64,000 bases of DNA from Dirofilaria immitis (lineage: Eukaryota; Nematoda; Chromadorea; Rhabditida; Onchocercidae). The stretch covers positions 434,001-498,000 of the forward strand of contig JAKNDB010000068.1 of assembly GCA_024305405.1 (NCBI GenBank), written 5' to 3'. Each line of letters opens with the position of its first letter. Positions within the stretch are counted from its first letter, which is position 1. The position numbers and the translations under genes are program-made. The notes beneath the pieces were generated by a model that saw only the letters and a program-made list of their open reading frames with translations, searched no databases and was not told the origin of the DNA. Below, one piece after another: positions 56,701-59,700 of the stretch.

Positions 56701-59700
56701 TTTTTCCAGAAGGAACAATTTTCGAAATGGTATCATCATTTATAAATGATGATGATGATGATGATGCATTATTTATTGTCGTTCCAATTATCGGTTCCAT
56801 TATTAAAGTGGAATTTTCATTGCACTGTTCTTGTTGCCGGATATTTGATGTATCAGATGATGATGATGCTGATAATGATGATGATGATGATAATATCTTC
56901 ATATCGTACTTTTACAATCAAATAAATTATTATTTTGAATTTGATTTTGAAAATTATTTTTGATTGAATCTGAAATGAATAATAAAATAATAATTAAAAT
57001 ATTTAAAAATATAATAGTTTAATTGATATTTCGAAATAGTTAAATTGATATTTCTAAACAAAATAATTTGAAATATTTTTAAGAAAAATTATTGAAAATT
57101 TTGAAATTCATTTCTTCCTTTTTCTTTTCCTAATTTTATCTTAAAAATTAATCCAAAAAAGAAATAAATAAATAATTGTAATTTAAAGTAACATTTAGAA
57201 ATATAAAAAAATCAATAAATAAGATAAGAAATGTAAACAAAATCAATTTTTTAAATTACTTACATGGTATGTTGAATTTCGTCGAATATTTGAATAATTT
57301 TTGATCTCATTATTTAAAGAATGTTGTACACCTGCTGCAGATGATGATACATTTGACCTTGTGATATTGTTATATGGTGGGATTAAATGAGTACTACTAC
57401 TAGTAGTAGTAGTAGTAGCGGTAGCATTTTGCCATTTAAAAGATTCCTTCGAAAAATTATTATTATCCGATCGCAAATCATGCGTAGAAATCGATCGCGT
57501 TTCTGAAGAAATGATATTGACAATGGAAAAGTTATCATCATTGATAGAATTTTAGAATTATTATCAAAAAATTGAAAATTATTTTTAAAAATTAATTTGT
57601 AAATTATGAAGCAATCGATCAGCTAATTTATATCATCAAAAATTTCATAAATTAAATTTATTATAATCAACAATTTCGATTAGCATTTACGATATCGCAA
57701 ATTACCTACAGTAAATTAATGATTATGGTATAGAAGGTTAACAGAATCATTGAGATCATCAGGACATTATTAAATTTAAATTTGTAAACATCCAAAATAA
57801 GTTCAAATGACTGTGAAATATGCCTTATGCGAATAATGTAATTTCTATTAGCATTATGGTACGTCGAATTCTTACAATAACGACGATTACGGTATGAAGT
57901 TAACAGAATCACTTAAATTATGGGAACTTCATTAGATTAAATTTATAAGCGATGAAATATATTGAAGTTATTATAAAATATAAACTTATTTCAAATAGTG
58001 TAACTTCGGTTAGTATTTATAATACTTTAAATTTCTACAGTAATAACGATTACGTAGAAAAGTTAAAAGACTTTAAATTTTTACGGTAATAGTGGTTACG
58101 GTATGGAAGTCAACTGATACGAAATTGACTTTATTTCGAAATTGATTTATAATACTATCATTATTTTCTTTAAAGCGATTTATTTGACAAAATACTTAAT
58201 TGATAGAAATGAGTACAGAAGATGGGATGAAATATTTATACTAAAAAAATAATACATCTAAGTATTATTTTTAAATTAAAGTAAACTAAAGTATAACTAA
58301 AGTATAAGTATATATTCCGTGTAATTTGTAATTAATTTATAAAATTTAGATGATAAATGAATAATAAAAGATAAACAATGATTCACAAATATAATAAACA
58401 ATGATTCATAAATAATGATAACGAAAAGGTATAAAACGTTAACCTTTTTTCGATACGAATTATTTGCTGAAACAGCTGCTAAAAATGATGCTTGTCGTGC
58501 GATATGTCGTTTAAAAATTTTTCTAAAATTTATCAAAAATTATTTTATATCAAAAAAAAGGAAGGAAAAAAGTTTTTGGCATTAAATATTTTCAAATTAT
58601 AAATAAAATAAAAAAATTTTGAAAAAGAAAAAATAAAAATAAATTATTTAAACGATAAAATATAAATTGTAATTTAAAATATTTTGATGCAAAAATTTTG
58701 CGTAATTTTTCTTTGTTTTTATTTCAAAATTTTTTAAGAATTTTTATTTTTGTTTTTGTTTTTTTTTCATACTTACCAGAATTTTTATTTTGATCAAAGT
58801 GATTAAAAGTTTGTTTATTACTATAATCATTTCGTGTAGTTCCCTGAAATTGATAAAATTATTTGATAAAGATTAATTTTAGATTTTCAAAAACAAAAAT
58901 TATATTTTTATTCAAAAGAAAAAATAAATAAATTATTATTTTGATATGATTTTTTTCTCGAAAATTTGCTACTAATTTTAATTTTAGGTTTTGACAAGAA
59001 TTTGCTAAAGATTTAATTTCAGGTTATGGCTAATTTTTTCCATTTATAATTTAAAATGTATATATTAGGCTAATTTTATATGTATATATCGATTCGATTC
59101 ATATTCCGATTTTAGAATTTCATGCAAATATTATATTTTCATCTTTGCTAGTTACCGTAATTAGATTGACGAATGCTTGGCAAAATTCTATTCATATTTC
59201 AATTTTAGCATTTCATCTAAGTATATTTTCATCATTGTTAGTTTACCGTAATTAGATTGAAGAATGTTTGGCAAAATTCGATAAAATATTTTTGGCTAAG
59301 CCTAATTTGATCTTATGCAATCTCATAAAATTTCCAAATTTTGCATTTACTAAATTTTAAGTATAACAAAGATGCTATTGTTATTTTGATGCAAAAATTT
59401 ATTGCAATTTTTTAAATTAAAAATTATTTCAAAATTTATTTTGTATGTACAAAAAAATCAATAAATAAAATTACATTAGAATGATAAAATCACAAATTGA
59501 AATCAGAATTTTAATTTTTATTTCTTATCATTTGCAAAATTATCGCTTGGCTCTGATCTTTTAACAAACATAAATCTCGAAAGAAAGAAAAAGAAAGATT
59601 AAATTAAGAAAAAAACTAATTTTAATTTTATGAATGCAAAAATCAATCAATAAAATTATGAATCGATAAGTAAATAGAAATTAAATTTTAATTCTAAATT

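Noticed and set aside
56727..56963. Acidic plus-strand frame with Asp runs
   Set aside because: Antisense of the polyserine TCA codons in exon 56611-56969.
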